Below, one piece after another: positions 6,913 through 7,790 of a DNA stretch of 7,790 bases. The DNA is from Betaproteobacteria bacterium HGW-Betaproteobacteria-2. GTDB lineage: Bacteria; Pseudomonadota; Gammaproteobacteria; Burkholderiales; Methylophilaceae. Each line of letters opens with the position of its first letter. Within the stretch, counting starts at the first letter, position 1. The DNA is taken from NCBI GenBank assembly GCA_002842255.1, contig PHCM01000063.1, positions 1 through 7,790 on the forward strand. Reading direction: 5' to 3'. A model generated the notes under the pieces. That model was not told the DNA's origin and searched no databases. It saw only the letters and a list, made by a program, of their open reading frames with translations. A program made the position numbers and the translations under genes.

Positions 6913-6932
6913 CGGATTCAGGGTCTATCTTA

Positions 6933-7790
6933 TTACTTAGCGAGTTGCTGATGCAAGTTCTGCAGGGACTCCACTTCCAGTTCCTGCATGTGTGCCATGC
7001 CGATGCATGCAGCCTTGGCACCCGCCAGTGTCGTGTAGTACGTCACTTTATGCTGCAACGCACTGCGGCGAATCTCATAGGAGTCCGCTACCGCACGCTT
7101 GTCTTCGGTGACATTGACAATAAAACTGATATCGCCGTTCTTGATCATGTCCACAATATGCGGGCGACCTTCAGCCACCTTGTTCACAGGTGTCACTTCA
7201 AGGCCGGCAGCGGCCAGCGCAGAAGCCGAACCCTTGGTTGCCACCAGCTGGAAGCCAAGATCGGACAGGGCTTGGGCAATCTCCACCACGCGCTCCCGAT
7301 CTTCACGGCGCACGCTGACAAAGGCCTTGCCACCACTCGGCAACTTGTCACCGGAGCCCAGTTGCGACTTGACGAAAGCTTCGGCAAAGGTGCGGCCGAC
7401 GCCCATCACTTCACCGGTGGACTTCATCTCGGGACCAAGAATAGTATCGACGCCCGGGAACTTGATGAAAGGGAATACGGCTTCCTTGACCGAATAATAC
7501 GGCGGCACGATTTCCTTGCGGACGCCCTGATCCTTGAGCTTGGTGCCTATCATGCAGCGTGCAGCGACTTTCGCCAGCTGCAGGCCGCAGGCCTTGGAAA
7601 CAAACGGCACCGTGCGTGAAGCACGCGGATTGACTTCCAGCACATAGACCGTGTCACCCTGTATCGCAAACTGCACATTCATCAGGCCGACCACACCCAG
7701 CGCCTTGGCCATTTTCACGGTCTGTTCGCGCAATTCGTTCTGCAATGCTTCCGACAGGCTGTAAGGCGGCAACGAGCAGGCGGAGTCGCC
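6933..7790 (-). CDS. carB: Carbamoyl-phosphate synthase large subunit CarB, C-terminal part (runs off right edge)
   Basis: CarB, with the glutaminase subunit CarA, makes carbamoyl phosphate for pyrimidine and arginine synthesis. The last 285 residues are present and the frame stays open to the window edge; the first visible residues are GDSACSLPPYSLS. The fragment holds the end of the second ATP-grasp domain, with VLEVNPRASRTVPFVSKA at about 50-67 and the PPYYSVKEAVFPF segment at about 96-108. The C-terminal MGS-like allosteric domain spans about 154-285 and includes NKVAEGRPHIVDMIKNGD and IRRSALQ. In characterised enzymes this domain binds UMP, IMP or ornithine. The frame is continuous from the right edge to the TAA, so a TTG at 7772 within it is not a start. 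A terminator follows closely, so carB is the last gene of its transcript. Confidence 0.98.
   Translation of the reverse strand, partial: GDSACSLPPYSLSEALQNELREQTVKMAKALGVVGLMNVQFAIQGDTVYVLEVNPRASRTVPFVSKACGLQLAKVAARCMIGTKLKDQGVRKEIVPPYYSVKEAVFPFIKFPGVDTILGPEMKSTGEVMGVGRTFAEAFVKSQLGSGDKLPSGGKAFVSVRREDRERVVEIAQALSDLGFQLVATKGSASALAAAGLEVTPVNKVAEGRPHIVDMIKNGDISFIVNVTEDKRAVADSYEIRRSALQHKVTYYTTLAGAKAACIGMAHMQELEVESLQNLHQQLAK

Noticed and set aside
6945..7619. A 224-codon plus-strand ORF antisense to carB
   Set aside because: It is opposite conserved CarB domains and has no family features; it is explained by codon bias.
627..7790. Search for a novel defence, mobile or CRISPR system
   Set aside because: Every sizeable stretch is filled by intact housekeeping genes in a conserved order; there are no transposase, integrase, repeat-spacer or toxin-antitoxin signatures.

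Overview
The window reads as a chromosomal core segment of a betaproteobacterium, most likely of the Nitrosomonadales/Methylophilaceae type. The evidence is the high similarity of the recognisable proteins to betaproteobacterial forms and the gene order carB, greA, DUF4149 membrane protein, yhbY, rlmE (ftsJ), ftsH, folP, glmM, which I recall as characteristic of that class. The lineage call is an inference from memory, not from a search.

Layout from left to right. Positions 1-233 hold the N-terminus of a membrane PAP2-family phosphatase on the minus strand, with a near-perfect ribosome binding site. Positions 234-626 are the only loosely packed part: a short intergenic region and a 66-codon plus-strand ORF that looks like an eroded PAS-domain fragment. 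From 627 to 5580 four minus-strand genes run rlmE > ftsH > folP > glmM, probably one transcription unit: 23S rRNA 2'-O-methylation, membrane protein quality control, folate synthesis and the committed step toward UDP-GlcNAc. This cluster is divergent from yhbY (plus strand, ribosome-assembly factor), with back-to-back promoters in a 72-bp gap. yhbY ends tail to tail inside the last codons of a DUF4149 membrane protein gene, which is joined to greA by a TGATG stop/start overlap. Further right, a strong intrinsic terminator separates greA from the C-terminal 285 codons of carB, which runs off the right edge.

Functional theme: translation and transcription support (rlmE, yhbY, greA), proteolysis (ftsH), and biosynthesis of folate, cell-wall precursor, and pyrimidine/arginine precursor (folP, glmM, carB). 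The folP-glmM-ftsH linkage is a familiar housekeeping arrangement.

I do not see an undescribed multi-gene system, mobile element, CRISPR array, tRNA or rRNA. The most worthwhile leads are small: the PAS remnant, a long-range inverted repeat in the folP leader, a possible greA promoter embedded in the carB terminator hairpin, the overlapping convergent gene ends, and the TTG starts of ftsH and yhbY.
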